Below, piece by piece: positions 31,556 to 41,608 of a stretch of 64,000 bases of DNA. Each line of letters begins with the position of its first letter. Position 1 is the stretch's first letter. The DNA is taken from the NCBI RefSeq assembly GCF_001302565.1, contig NZ_CP012750.1:1860001-1924000 (forward strand), in the 5' to 3' direction. The position numbers and the translations under genes were made by a program. The notes under the pieces were generated by a model, which searched no databases, was not told where the DNA came from, and saw only the letters and a program-made list of their open reading frames with translations. The stretch comes from Glutamicibacter halophytocola. Its GTDB lineage: Bacteria > Actinomycetota > Actinomycetes > Actinomycetales > Micrococcaceae.

Positions 31556-32116
31556 ATGGCAGTGAATCCAGAGAAGATACTTAGACTCGTGATGCGCGTG
31601 TTCAAGCAGATCAATGCGACACGCTCCCGTACCGCAGGAAATAGCGGCGCCGGGAATTCTGGCTCGCGGAGCACCCCTCGTGCCTCGTCTGGGCGCGGGA
31701 GCAACGCCGGCGCATCGGCTGCGGGCGGCTATCCGGGCGATTTCCGCGGGGCGATCAACTATGAGTACCAGCCGTCATTGGACGGCAACGCCGATCCGGG
31801 CGAAATCGTCTGGGGCTGGGTGCCATATGAAGAGGACCACTCCCAGGGCAAGGACCGTCCGGTGCTGATTGTCGGTCGAGACCGCGGCTGGCTTCTTGGC
31901 CTCATGCTTACGAGCAAGGACAAGAACAACTCAAGCCACCGGAATCCCGACTACATGGATATCGGGACCGGGAGCTGGGATCGGGAACGGCGTCCCAGCG
32001 AAGTAAAGCTGGATCGCATCATTCGCCTCAACGACCAGTCCATTCGCCGCGAAGGGGCCATCTTGGACCGGGAACGCTTCTCAAATGTGGTGAACGCCCT
32101 AAACGAACGAGCCTAA
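31556..32116 (+). CDS. PemK/MazF-like protein (orphan)
   Basis: The C-terminal half (about residues 70-186) resembles the PemK/MazF fold: GEIVWGWVPYEED, then KDRPVLIVGRDRGWLLGLMLTS, followed by a Ser-, Arg- and Asp-rich part and VKLDRIIRLNDQSIRREGAIL. The N-terminal 60 residues are low-complexity (Ser, Gly, Arg, Ala). MazF toxins are mRNA interferases, but no antitoxin gene lies beside this one, and the position between lepA and rpsT is conserved in relatives as I recall. It may be a domesticated relative and not a working toxin. ATG at 31556 is preferred over TTG at 31547. Confidence 0.78.
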   Translation: MAVNPEKILRLVMRVFKQINATRSRTAGNSGAGNSGSRSTPRASSGRGSNAGASAAGGYPGDFRGAINYEYQPSLDGNADPGEIVWGWVPYEEDHSQGKDRPVLIVGRDRGWLLGLMLTSKDKNNSSHRNPDYMDIGTGSWDRERRPSEVKLDRIIRLNDQSIRREGAILDRERFSNVVNALNERA

Positions 32117-32120
32117 GTAC

Positions 32121-32149
32121 TCGTTGTTGGGCCCCGTGTCTGATAAAGT
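32121..32149 (+). promoter_or_regulatory. Promoter of rpsT
   Basis: TCGTTG (32121-32126), a 17-base spacer and TAAAGT (32144-32149), with a TG two bases ahead of the -10 (extended type). It predicts a transcript start near 32156 and a 5' leader of about 130 bases. Confidence 0.55.
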
Positions 32150-32159
32150 TAATCCTTGT

Positions 32160-32286
32160 GTGTTGCGCAGGTTGGGCAACACGCCCCCTTCGGGTCGCCA
32201 TAGGTGCCCCACACCGCTCAGTCGATGGCCTGAAGGATGAACCCTCTACCGACCGTATAAAACGATAAACGAGAGAGTTTATTAAA
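32160..32286 (+). promoter_or_regulatory. Structured 5' leader of rpsT
   Basis: The leader contains a 7-bp hairpin (GTGTTGC at 32160-32166, GCAACAC at 32176-32182) and a C-rich stretch around CCCCCTTCGGGTCGCC. The rpsT GTG has only a weak ribosome site (GAGAG, 32270s). A long folded leader with a weak start site is compatible with feedback control by S20, but I know of no characterised element matching it. Confidence 0.4.
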
Positions 32287-32547
32287 GTGGCTAACATCAA
32301 GTCCCAGAAGAAGCGTATCCTGACTAACGAAAAGGCACGTCTGCGTAACGTAGCTGTCCGTTCCGAGGTTAAGACCGTAATCCGCAACGTCAACGAGGCA
32401 GTAGCCGCCGGTGACAAGGATAAGGCAACCGAGGCATTGCGCCTGGCTGGCAAGAAGCTCGACAAGGCTGTAAGCAAGGGTGTTCTGCACAAGAACAACG
32501 CTGCAAACCGCAAGTCGGCAATTGCCAAGAAGGTTAGCGCCCTCTAA
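32287..32547 (+). CDS. rpsT: 30S ribosomal protein S20
   Basis: Primary 16S rRNA-binding protein of the small subunit. The 86-aa, Lys/Arg/Ala-rich helical protein reads [18 protein letters not shown] at its start and ends [12 protein letters not shown], as in other S20 proteins. GTG at 32287 is the only sensible start. It is monocistronic, with its own promoter and terminator. Confidence 0.97.
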   Translation: MANIKSQKKRILTNEKARLRNVAVRSEVKTVIRNVNEAVAAGDKDKATEALRLAGKKLDKAVSKGVLHKNNAANRKSAIAKKVSAL

Positions 32548-32570
32548 GCCAAGCTTAGACTTCATCATCT

Positions 32571-32599
32571 CCCCCGCATCCATTGGGTGCGGGGGTTTT
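32571..32599 (+). terminator. Terminator after rpsT
   Basis: CCCCCGCATCC (32571-32581) pairs with GGGTGCGGGGG (32585-32595) with one G-T pair, then TTTT (32596-32599). It lies 23 bases after the stop. Confidence 0.92.
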
Positions 32600-32856
32600 G
32601 TGTTGCCAGCGGCAGTGGTACAGGAAATTTCCGTTGAATCGGCTCCGGCTAGTCGACGAGGTCATCCGATGCTCAATGCCGGATACTGCTGCGGACCGGA
32701 ATCCCGTGTGGCTTTGAGCGCTGATCGATGTACCAGGCCGCTGCCCGCCGAACTGCCAATTTGAACGGAATAGCCGGAGCCAGCCATGCCACGCCCTGCG
32801 GTGCAGAACACGTTGGCAGGCTCCGGCCAGATCCCGGAACTTCTGCTTATAAAGCG

Positions 32857-33780
32857 TCAGCCGTTGTACGAGTTGGTGAAGCCAGTTGCGATGCGAGTGC
32901 CATTGGTGACTGCTGGCAGCGCGTCGGGAGTTGATTTGCTGACGTAGTAGAGCCACACATCGCCGGCCTTTGTGGTGGCGAGCAGCGGAGCGGTTCGTGT
33001 CCGATTTCCATTGGCATCAGTGCAGTTGCCAACGGAGAAGGAAACGAAGTTCTGCCACGTGGAGGAGCGAACAACTTTTGAGGACCAGTTCGTCGGCGTT
33101 GCCCGGGGAATGGTGTATTCCAGCAACCGGCCGTCCGAGGCGTTGGACAGGAAAATATCCGCTTGGTCGCCGTTGGACAGGGTCTTGGTCATCCAGTAGC
33201 TGAATCCCTTCAACGGCCACCAGCCGCGAGGGGAAACTTGGACCCTGCCGAACATGTTAGCTGTCGCTTGCGACTGCGTGTACCGGTAGAGCGCACCCTG
33301 ATCGGTGATGGCGTAGGTGTAGGTGACACCGGTGGCAGAGTCGTACTTGTCGGTCACGACAACGTCGGTCATGGTGCGGATTCCAGCCCACGTGTTATTG
33401 ACTACGGTTGATTCATAGCCGTCCACCACATAGAGGGTGCCGTCGGGATTGGTCGCATACAACAGGGAATCATAGCCATTTTTCTCGACAAGCGCTTTCG
33501 GGTTGAATCCCAAGTTCGTGTGGTGGACTGGATTCAGATTAACGAAGGCGTCCACGCCTGGACCACCTTCATTCGAGCCTGGCCAGTAGGCGTATTGCAC
33601 TCCCCTGAGAAGGCCGGGGAACTCTGGATCCCCGCGCTTCATGTCTGCGTTGCAGGTCAGTCCCGCCGGGCCTTCGGGTGCAGGCTCGTAGGCCGAGGCG
33701 GGGGCGGACAGGGTTGCGGCCAGCGCAAGAGCTGACAAGGCTCCAGCGGCGATTTTTGCGAGTGATCGTCGATTAATCAT
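32857..33780 (-). CDS. Secreted beta-propeller-like protein of unknown function
   Basis: Secreted protein with a clear Sec signal peptide (MINRRSLAKIAAGALSALAL, cleavage after ASA near residue 30). The mature part (about 275 aa) has repeated blade-like units with aromatic and Gly-Thr turns: LLYATNPDGTLYVVDGYES, YAITDQGALYRYTQ, DIFLSNASDGRLLEYTIP and TTKAGDVWLYYVSKS. This pattern resembles tachylectin/lectin-type propellers, so glycan binding is possible but unproven. ATG at 33780 has no ribosome site; TATACT (33787-33792) sits 6 bases upstream, so the mRNA may be leaderless. It looks inserted between rpsT and holA. Confidence 0.8.
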   Translation of the reverse strand: MINRRSLAKIAAGALSALALAATLSAPASAYEPAPEGPAGLTCNADMKRGDPEFPGLLRGVQYAYWPGSNEGGPGVDAFVNLNPVHHTNLGFNPKALVEKNGYDSLLYATNPDGTLYVVDGYESTVVNNTWAGIRTMTDVVVTDKYDSATGVTYTYAITDQGALYRYTQSQATANMFGRVQVSPRGWWPLKGFSYWMTKTLSNGDQADIFLSNASDGRLLEYTIPRATPTNWSSKVVRSSTWQNFVSFSVGNCTDANGNRTRTAPLLATTKAGDVWLYYVSKSTPDALPAVTNGTRIATGFTNSYNG

Positions 33781-33786
33781 GCTGTT

Positions 33787-33814
33787 AGTATAAACTGCGC
33801 TGCAGGAAACTGCG
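33787..33814 (-). promoter_or_regulatory. Promoter region with direct repeats ahead of the secreted protein
   Basis: TATACT (minus strand, 33787-33792) is placed to start transcription at the A of the ATG. AAACTGCG occurs twice on the plus strand (33792-33799 and 33807-33814), 15 bases apart, overlapping the promoter; these could be regulator sites. Confidence 0.45.
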
Positions 33815-33910
33815 GACTCCAGCATCGACCTTTTATGCAACGACTAGAAGATTGCGAGGTGGATCCAAGTTTGCTGGCACACTACGCCAGCGCATCTCCA
33901 GGGCATTGTT

Positions 33911-34903
33911 CTATGTTTTTGGTGCTTTTTCGGAAATGAACAGGATGGCATGCTCCAAGGCGTAACCTGGCGATCGGCTTCCGCCCTTGACCATCCGGTC
34001 CGTGTTCGCGATTTCTTCAATGCACAGGGCCAGGTCGCTGCGTTTCCAGCCGCGAGCCTGTTGCTGCGCTTGCTGAACTTGCCACGGGGCCATCCCCAGT
34101 TCGGAGGCCAGCGTCGCAGCTGGCTCATTCACTCCGAGAACCTTGGCGAGCTGGCGCACTTTCATTGCCAGGGTCGCCACAATGGGAATCGGATCCGTTC
34201 CGGTACCCAGTGAATGCCTCAACGTTCGCAGGGCGGCCTGTGCATTGCCGGAAATTGCGGCATCAGCGACTTTAAAAGCCGTCGCCTCGACGCGGCCGCC
34301 GTAGTAGCGATCAACCATGTCCTGGTCAATCGTGCCTGTGGTGTCCTGAATGAGCTGCGAGCAGCTCGAGCCAAGCTCGGCCAAAGAGTTGCCTACCGCA
34401 GCGACGAGGGCTTTCACCGCGTCGTTCGTGATCCGGCGCTTCGCTGCCTTCATTTCGGCCTGGACGAAGTCGATCTTCTCCGCGTCTTTTTTCACCGGTT
34501 GGCAATTCACGATCAATGCGCCAGCCGCTTTAATCGCATCAATGAGCTTCTTGCCACGGGTACCACCCGAGTAATGCATGATCAAGACATTTTCGGGCGC
34601 CTGGTCCTTGAGATAACTGGTGGCATCTTTCAAGAAGTACTCGTTCATCTGGGCGAGCTCGTGAACTTCCACCAGATTGGCGCTGGAGAACAACGAGGAA
34701 CTGGTAGCCAGCAAAAGCTCCCCCGGCTCATATTTGGATGCGTCGAGCCGTGTGACCTCGATATCCTCACGCTGGGAGGCTTGCGAACGGAGCAGCTCGA
34801 AAGCTCGGGACGCCAGGTAATCTTCTGAACCGGTGAGCAAAATCAGCGGTTGCGGCGTGAGTTCTCGCCATGAGATCCCTGGATTGGCTTGGGCGCGTGC
34901 CAT
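33911..34903 (-). CDS. holA: DNA polymerase III delta subunit
   Basis: Clamp-loader delta subunit that opens the sliding clamp. The 330-aa protein has the divergent AAA+ fold without nucleotide-binding motifs: LTGSEDYLASRAFELL at the start, SSLFSSANLVEVHEL in the clamp-interacting region and RRITNDAVKALVAAVGNSLAELGSSCSQL in domain II to III. The C-terminal helical collar ends with ANTDRMVKGGSRSPGYALEH. It lies downstream of comEC on the same strand, the usual comEA-comEC-holA order. Confidence 0.93.
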   Translation of the reverse strand: MARAQANPGISWRELTPQPLILLTGSEDYLASRAFELLRSQASQREDIEVTRLDASKYEPGELLLATSSSLFSSANLVEVHELAQMNEYFLKDATSYLKDQAPENVLIMHYSGGTRGKKLIDAIKAAGALIVNCQPVKKDAEKIDFVQAEMKAAKRRITNDAVKALVAAVGNSLAELGSSCSQLIQDTTGTIDQDMVDRYYGGRVEATAFKVADAAISGNAQAALRTLRHSLGTGTDPIPIVATLAMKVRQLAKVLGVNEPAATLASELGMAPWQVQQAQQQARGWKRSDLALCIEEIANTDRMVKGGSRSPGYALEHAILFISEKAPKT

Positions 34904-34937
34904 CGAGCTCCTTAGTGCTTCGGTCGATATATCGATC

Positions 34938-37205
34938 CTACCGAACTGGCGAACCCATGGCAGTACTCAGAACCCCTTGCTCGGTAAATGTGAGAAGCAC
35001 CGTACCTGACTGGTCAGTCCTGAAGACGCGGGCTCCAACCTCTTGAGCGGCCCGCAGGGTTTCCGGATGCGGATGGCCATAGGAATTGTCCTTGCCCGCA
35101 GAAACCAAGAGCACCTGGGGCGATATGGATTTGATGATCTGAGTTCCGCCATTTCGGGCTCCGTGATGCGAGGCCTTGAGAATCGCGGCAGGCGGCTGCG
35201 GGGATTTTCGCAACAGCGCGGCCATCGCCTCGGTCTCCATGTCTCCGGCGGAAAAATAGTCGATGTCCCCATTGTGCGTATGGAACCTAAAACGGATCAC
35301 GAGCGACGTGTCATTGGGTTCCGCGCTCCTGGCCGCCACGGTCTCCGGACCGATCACGTGATAGTCCACGGTCCCGAAGGCCTGGCCATCTCCCTGCTCG
35401 ACCACTTGGGCCCCGGGCCACCGGTCGATTTCGAAACCGGCAGAGACCAGCCGCTGGCCAATTTTGATTCCCGACTCCTCCACGGCTTCGATTCCTCCCA
35501 AATGGTCGGCGTGGGAATGGGTAACAAAGATGATGGGCAGCGCGGTGATATCCAGCCTGCGCAGGCACTGGACGACGTTTCCGTCCGGAGGACCCGCATC
35601 TATCAGCCATCCCTGGTTCTCCCCCACATTGATAACGACGGCGTCGCCTTGGCCGACATCGCACATGGCGATATTCCAGTTGCTGCCAACCGGCGCGCGA
35701 TAAAACATCGTCGCCGGCACGATCAATGCCGCGGCAAAGACGAGGACAGCACCGAGAATGCCTAATGAAACCTGTCGCACGCGAACATGTTCTGTCTCGC
35801 GCCCCGCGATCAAGAGGATGCAAAGCACGGCAGCCAGCATGATGGCCAGGACGATTCCAAAGGCGCCAGCAGGCCATGGCCTGGCCGCACCCGGCAGGCC
35901 AGCGGAAAACTGCGCGATGCGGCCAATGAGCTCGGCTGGGAGCCCCGGGATCCACAGCAGGGCATGGGCCACGGACGGCAATGGGGTGCAAAGCAGCAAA
36001 CACGCCATCCCGACCGCGGTAATCAACGGGAGCAATGGTGCAACCAGCAGATTTGCGGGCAATGAATAGAGGCTGAAATTGCTGTTCAACGCAATAACCA
36101 CCGGCAGGCAGGTAAATTGTGCTGCGCAGCAAATAGCAGTCAGTTCAGCCAGCCACGAAGGCAGGAATTGCCCAAAAATTTCGGTGAGCGCCGGTGTCAG
36201 CATGATGATGCCAAGGGTGGCCAGGACCGACAGGGCAAAAGCCGGTTCGGCTCCCAATCCCGGATCAATCAGCAGCAAGATGGTCGCGCTCAAAGACAGG
36301 ATCCCCAACGAGGCCTGGCCCCGGCCGGCGAGCAGCGAGAGGACTGCAATGCTGCCCATCAAGCTTGCTCTCAGGACGCTGGGATCCGGCCCGACGAACC
36401 AGGTGAAAAGCCACGCTGCGCCAATCATCAACAATGTGCTTGGCGCCCTGGGAATCTGGAACAGCCGAAGCAGGGCCAGGGCGATTGCGGCCAGCAATGC
36501 AATATTTGATCCGCTGACCGCGGTGAGGTGGCTCAGGCCGCTGGTCTTCATCGCATCAGACAATGCCTCGTCCTGGCCTTCTCGATCGCCATAGAGCATG
36601 CCCGGCAGCAGGGCCCGGGCGTTGCCCGGCAAATGGTTCAGGGCCAGCGAAAACCGCTGCTTCAAATGATCGGCAGCATTCGGTTCGGCCTCGGAAAGCA
36701 CCTTCGGTTCGCTGGCCGCCCGCGCCCACCAGTTGAAGGATCCGGCATCCGCCGGGTCAAGGCTGACAACGCTCTCGAAGGAAGCGGCATGATCCGGCAG
36801 CGGGTACGGCACGCTCAAATACACCGGTATCTCGCATTGCACCCACGCATCATCCTGCCAGTAGCGCTCGATTGTTGCCTTGCCCTTGCGCACTCCTTCC
36901 GGGTCAGGCGCCCCGGCCTGCTCAAAACTGAGCACGGCGCGGCGCTGATGCTCCTGGTCCTCGGGGAGAACGCATTCGGTCCGGGTCAAGCCCAGCGAGG
37001 CCACCGCCAGCAGCCCAAGCAGGAAAACGATGGGGCCGGTGAACCACGGTGCGGCCTGTGCGCCGTCATGGCGTTCCCGAAGCAGCAGGGCCAGCAGCAG
37101 TGCCAGCAGGCCAATGAACACCCAGAGCAGCAGCCCAGGCATGGTGAAGTAGGCAGCGATCCAGGCCCCTGCGAGCAGCCACAGGCCGCGAAAGTCGGTG
37201 TTCAT
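34938..37205 (-). CDS. comEC: ComEC/Rec2-type DNA uptake channel protein
   Basis: Membrane protein thought to form the channel for single-stranded DNA during natural transformation. The 755-aa protein has an N-terminal soluble region after the first helices, a competence domain with many hydrophobic helices (about residues 210-490, starting GDREGQDEALSDAMKTSGLSHLTAVSGSNIALL), and a C-terminal metallo-beta-lactamase-like domain with THSHADHLGG. All three parts are intact. Its ATG overlaps the comEA stop by 4 bases. Whether the strain is competent cannot be judged here. Confidence 0.93.
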   Translation of the reverse strand: MNTDFRGLWLLAGAWIAAYFTMPGLLLWVFIGLLALLLALLLRERHDGAQAAPWFTGPIVFLLGLLAVASLGLTRTECVLPEDQEHQRRAVLSFEQAGAPDPEGVRKGKATIERYWQDDAWVQCEIPVYLSVPYPLPDHAASFESVVSLDPADAGSFNWWARAASEPKVLSEAEPNAADHLKQRFSLALNHLPGNARALLPGMLYGDREGQDEALSDAMKTSGLSHLTAVSGSNIALLAAIALALLRLFQIPRAPSTLLMIGAAWLFTWFVGPDPSVLRASLMGSIAVLSLLAGRGQASLGILSLSATILLLIDPGLGAEPAFALSVLATLGIIMLTPALTEIFGQFLPSWLAELTAICCAAQFTCLPVVIALNSNFSLYSLPANLLVAPLLPLITAVGMACLLLCTPLPSVAHALLWIPGLPAELIGRIAQFSAGLPGAARPWPAGAFGIVLAIMLAAVLCILLIAGRETEHVRVRQVSLGILGAVLVFAAALIVPATMFYRAPVGSNWNIAMCDVGQGDAVVINVGENQGWLIDAGPPDGNVVQCLRRLDITALPIIFVTHSHADHLGGIEAVEESGIKIGQRLVSAGFEIDRWPGAQVVEQGDGQAFGTVDYHVIGPETVAARSAEPNDTSLVIRFRFHTHNGDIDYFSAGDMETEAMAALLRKSPQPPAAILKASHHGARNGGTQIIKSISPQVLLVSAGKDNSYGHPHPETLRAAQEVGARVFRTDQSGTVLLTFTEQGVLSTAMGSPVR

Positions 37206-37858
37206 GGGACCACCAATTCGGTGAGTTTTTCCAGCATGGCCGGGCCGATCCCGGACACCGCGTCAAGTTCCGCGACCGAGGTGAAGGGGCCGTTCTCGGT
37301 CCGGAAGTCGATGATCCGCTCGGCCAAGGCAGGGCCGATGCCGGGGAGCTCCTGCAGCGTTTGCGCGTCGGCAGTGCTGATCGAGATTTTCGCCGCCTCG
37401 GTGGGCGCCGGGGCGTTCTGCCCTGTGGCAGCGCTGCTGCCGCCGGGCAGGATCACTTGCTGGCCATCTACGAGCTTGGCAGCCAGATTGACCAGCTCGG
37501 GGTGGGCATCCTTGGCCAGCCCGCCAGCCTTTTTCACCGCGTCGGTGATGCGCGAGCCTTCTGGCAGGTCATAGACGCCGGGCTTCTTGACCGCTCCAAC
37601 AACATGCACGGTCACCTGCGGTCCGGGCCGGTGGCCCGGGCTGGAAGGGCTTCCGGCCGGGGCGCTGGTGCTCGAGGGCCCGGATTCAAGTGGAATCGCC
37701 GCCAATTGCTCGCTGGCCGGCGGCGGAGCCAAAAGTATCGAGATGCCGATCCAGCCGAGCACGACCAGGACAAGGGCAAGCACCGCCACGCGCGAGATTG
37801 CAAACCTGACACGACCGGGGCGTGGCGCGTACTTGCTGAAAAAATCGTGGCGGCCCAT
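37202..37858 (-). CDS. comEA: ComEA-like helix-hairpin-helix DNA receptor
   Basis: Membrane-anchored DNA-binding protein of the competence system. A single helix near residues 22-46 (VAVLALVLVVLGWIGISILL) anchors it; a Pro/Ser-rich linker follows. An SLBB-like domain (VTVHVVGAVKKPGVYDLPEGSRITDAVKKAGG, in pieces) and a C-terminal pair of helix-hairpin-helix motifs (LQELPGIGPALAERII and LDAVSGIGPAMLEKL) complete the standard ComEA layout. Length is 218 aa. It overlaps comEC by 4 bases. Confidence 0.93.
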   Translation of the reverse strand: MGRHDFFSKYAPRPGRVRFAISRVAVLALVLVVLGWIGISILLAPPPASEQLAAIPLESGPSSTSAPAGSPSSPGHRPGPQVTVHVVGAVKKPGVYDLPEGSRITDAVKKAGGLAKDAHPELVNLAAKLVDGQQVILPGGSSAATGQNAPAPTEAAKISISTADAQTLQELPGIGPALAERIIDFRTENGPFTSVAELDAVSGIGPAMLEKLTELVVP

Positions 37859-37873
37859 GCGCCACAGTATGGA

Positions 37874-38812
37874 TCAGGGCCCGGCAGGCTCCAGGCTATC
37901 ATCGGCTGGCTGTGGATCCAGCGGCGCCACGGATACCGCGAGAACACCCATGCCGGTGTGGGCGGCCAGCACCGCGGGCAGCGATTCGATCACCACCGGC
38001 TGGCTGCTGGAGGGGCCCAGCTCCGTGGCAATTTCGGTCGCGAGTTCTACGGCGCCAAAGTGCATGACGCCCAGGCGCACCGGGCCCTTGGCTGCCCGTG
38101 CATCGCGCAGCGCAAGAGCTACGAGCCGGGCCTGGGCGCGGGCGAAGGAGCGGGGCTTTTCCAGTGCGCAGATGGCGCCCTGGTCGATGGTCAGGATCGG
38201 CTTCACGTTCAAGAGGCTGCCCAGCACCGAGGAGAGCGCGCTGATCCGGCCGCCGCGGCGCAGCTGCTCCAGAGAAGGCACCGCAAAGTACACGGAGCTG
38301 GCGGTGGACATCCGGACGATCTGCTCGAGCATTTCCACCGGCGCCCCGGCATCCCTGGCATCGAGCACGTCGGCCACGGCAAAGCCCAGCGGCAAAGCCA
38401 CCGTCCGGGAATCGAGCACCGTGACCTGGTGGCCGAAATCGGCGGCAGCCAGCCGCGCGGCGTCCGCGGTGCCCGACAAGGCCCCGGAGATGTGGATGGA
38501 GATGACGTGATCGCATCCCGAATCAAGCAGCTGGCGGTAGACGCGCGCGAATTCGCCCGGTGCCGGGCGCGAGGTCTTCACCGCCTTGCCCATGGCCAGC
38601 CCCATCATCAGCGCCTGGGTATCCGAGCCCTGCACGTGGTTATCCACGATAATCGGGATGTCGACCTCCACGAAGCCGGGCCGGTCGCGGAAAGCTGCGG
38701 GAAGGCAGGAGGCCGAGTCGGTGACCACCCCGATGCGGGGACGCGAAAGCCCGCGCGGGGCCAGCCACTTGGGCAGCCAGCCCGCACGCGAGCTTTTCTG
38801 TCGTTCGTCCAT
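37874..38812 (-). CDS. DegV-family fatty-acid-binding protein
   Basis: DegV proteins bind fatty acids; some act as the FakB subunit that presents the fatty acid to a kinase. The domain starts GVVTDSASCLP (about residue 28), has HISGALSGTADAARLAA and the later SLLNVKPILTIDQGAICAL segment. Length is 312 aa. No FakA-like kinase (Dak phosphatase domain) lies in the window. The gene lies between leuS and comEA on the same strand with short gaps. Confidence 0.9.
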   Translation of the reverse strand: MDERQKSSRAGWLPKWLAPRGLSRPRIGVVTDSASCLPAAFRDRPGFVEVDIPIIVDNHVQGSDTQALMMGLAMGKAVKTSRPAPGEFARVYRQLLDSGCDHVISIHISGALSGTADAARLAAADFGHQVTVLDSRTVALPLGFAVADVLDARDAGAPVEMLEQIVRMSTASSVYFAVPSLEQLRRGGRISALSSVLGSLLNVKPILTIDQGAICALEKPRSFARAQARLVALALRDARAAKGPVRLGVMHFGAVELATEIATELGPSSSQPVVIESLPAVLAAHTGMGVLAVSVAPLDPQPADDSLEPAGP

Positions 38813-38821
38813 GAGCCGAGC

Positions 38822-41311
<2,490 letters not shown>

Positions 41312-41381
41312 GCTGCTCTTCTCACACGCTTTGCGGAAATATTTCGGATTGGAAAAACTTGTTTTTGGTTCCAGACACAAC

Positions 41382-41408
41382 AAAAGCCCCCAAATTTCCA
41401 CTCGGGGG
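41382..41408 (-). terminator. Terminator-like hairpin in the leuS leader
   Basis: On the minus strand CCCCC (41404-41408) pairs with GGGGG (41387-41391), extended by four weaker inner pairs around a GGAA loop, then CTTTTG. It lies 76 bases upstream of the leuS start codon and downstream of the mini-ORF, the position of an attenuator. Confidence 0.65.
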
Positions 41409-41409
41409 T

Positions 41410-41424
41410 ACGGCCATCGGCCGT
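41410..41424 (-). promoter_or_regulatory. Short hairpin between mini-ORF and leader terminator of leuS
   Basis: ACGGCC and GGCCGT flank a 3-base loop (41410-41424). It lies 2 bases after the mini-ORF stop and 2 bases before the terminator stem, where an alternative (pause or anti-antiterminator) hairpin would be expected. Confidence 0.45.
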
Positions 41425-41426
41425 GC

Positions 41427-41453
41427 TTAAACTAGGTTGCGCTTCGGATGCAT
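41427..41453 (-). CDS. Leaderless mini-ORF in the leuS leader (8 aa)
   Basis: The frame reads MHPKRNLV and a TAA stop. Its ATG lies exactly 6 bases after TAGAAT (41460-41465), so transcription should begin at the A and the mRNA would be leaderless. It contains one Leu codon, the rare CTA, next to the end. A single codon is a weak sensor, so a regulatory role is only suggested by position and by the hairpins that follow. Confidence 0.45.
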   Translation of the reverse strand: MHPKRNLV

Positions 41454-41459
41454 ATCGCG

Positions 41460-41465
41460 ATTCTA
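41460..41465 (-). promoter_or_regulatory. -10 box of the leuS leader
   Basis: TAGAAT on the minus strand differs from TATAAT by one base. No convincing -35 is visible 16-18 bases upstream. Confidence 0.45.
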
Positions 41466-41608
41466 TCGCACATCGCCTAGTGGCGCGCATCGATGAAGAG
41501 CCAGATTCGACACAGCGGCATTCCCGGCCTCGCTTGCGCCAAAACCGCGTGCCGGAAAGTTCTCCACAATCCGCCCCAGTGTTCGATCAGCGCGTGTCCC
41601 AGCACGGG

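Noticed and set aside
41312..41453. T-box riboswitch ahead of leuS
   Set aside because: No T-box sequence or specifier stem can be seen, and the leader is too short.
41423..41608. N-terminal extension of the HNH protein from GTG 41423
   Set aside because: It would run through the predicted leuS promoter and mini-ORF, and the added sequence is not like the DUF222 start.
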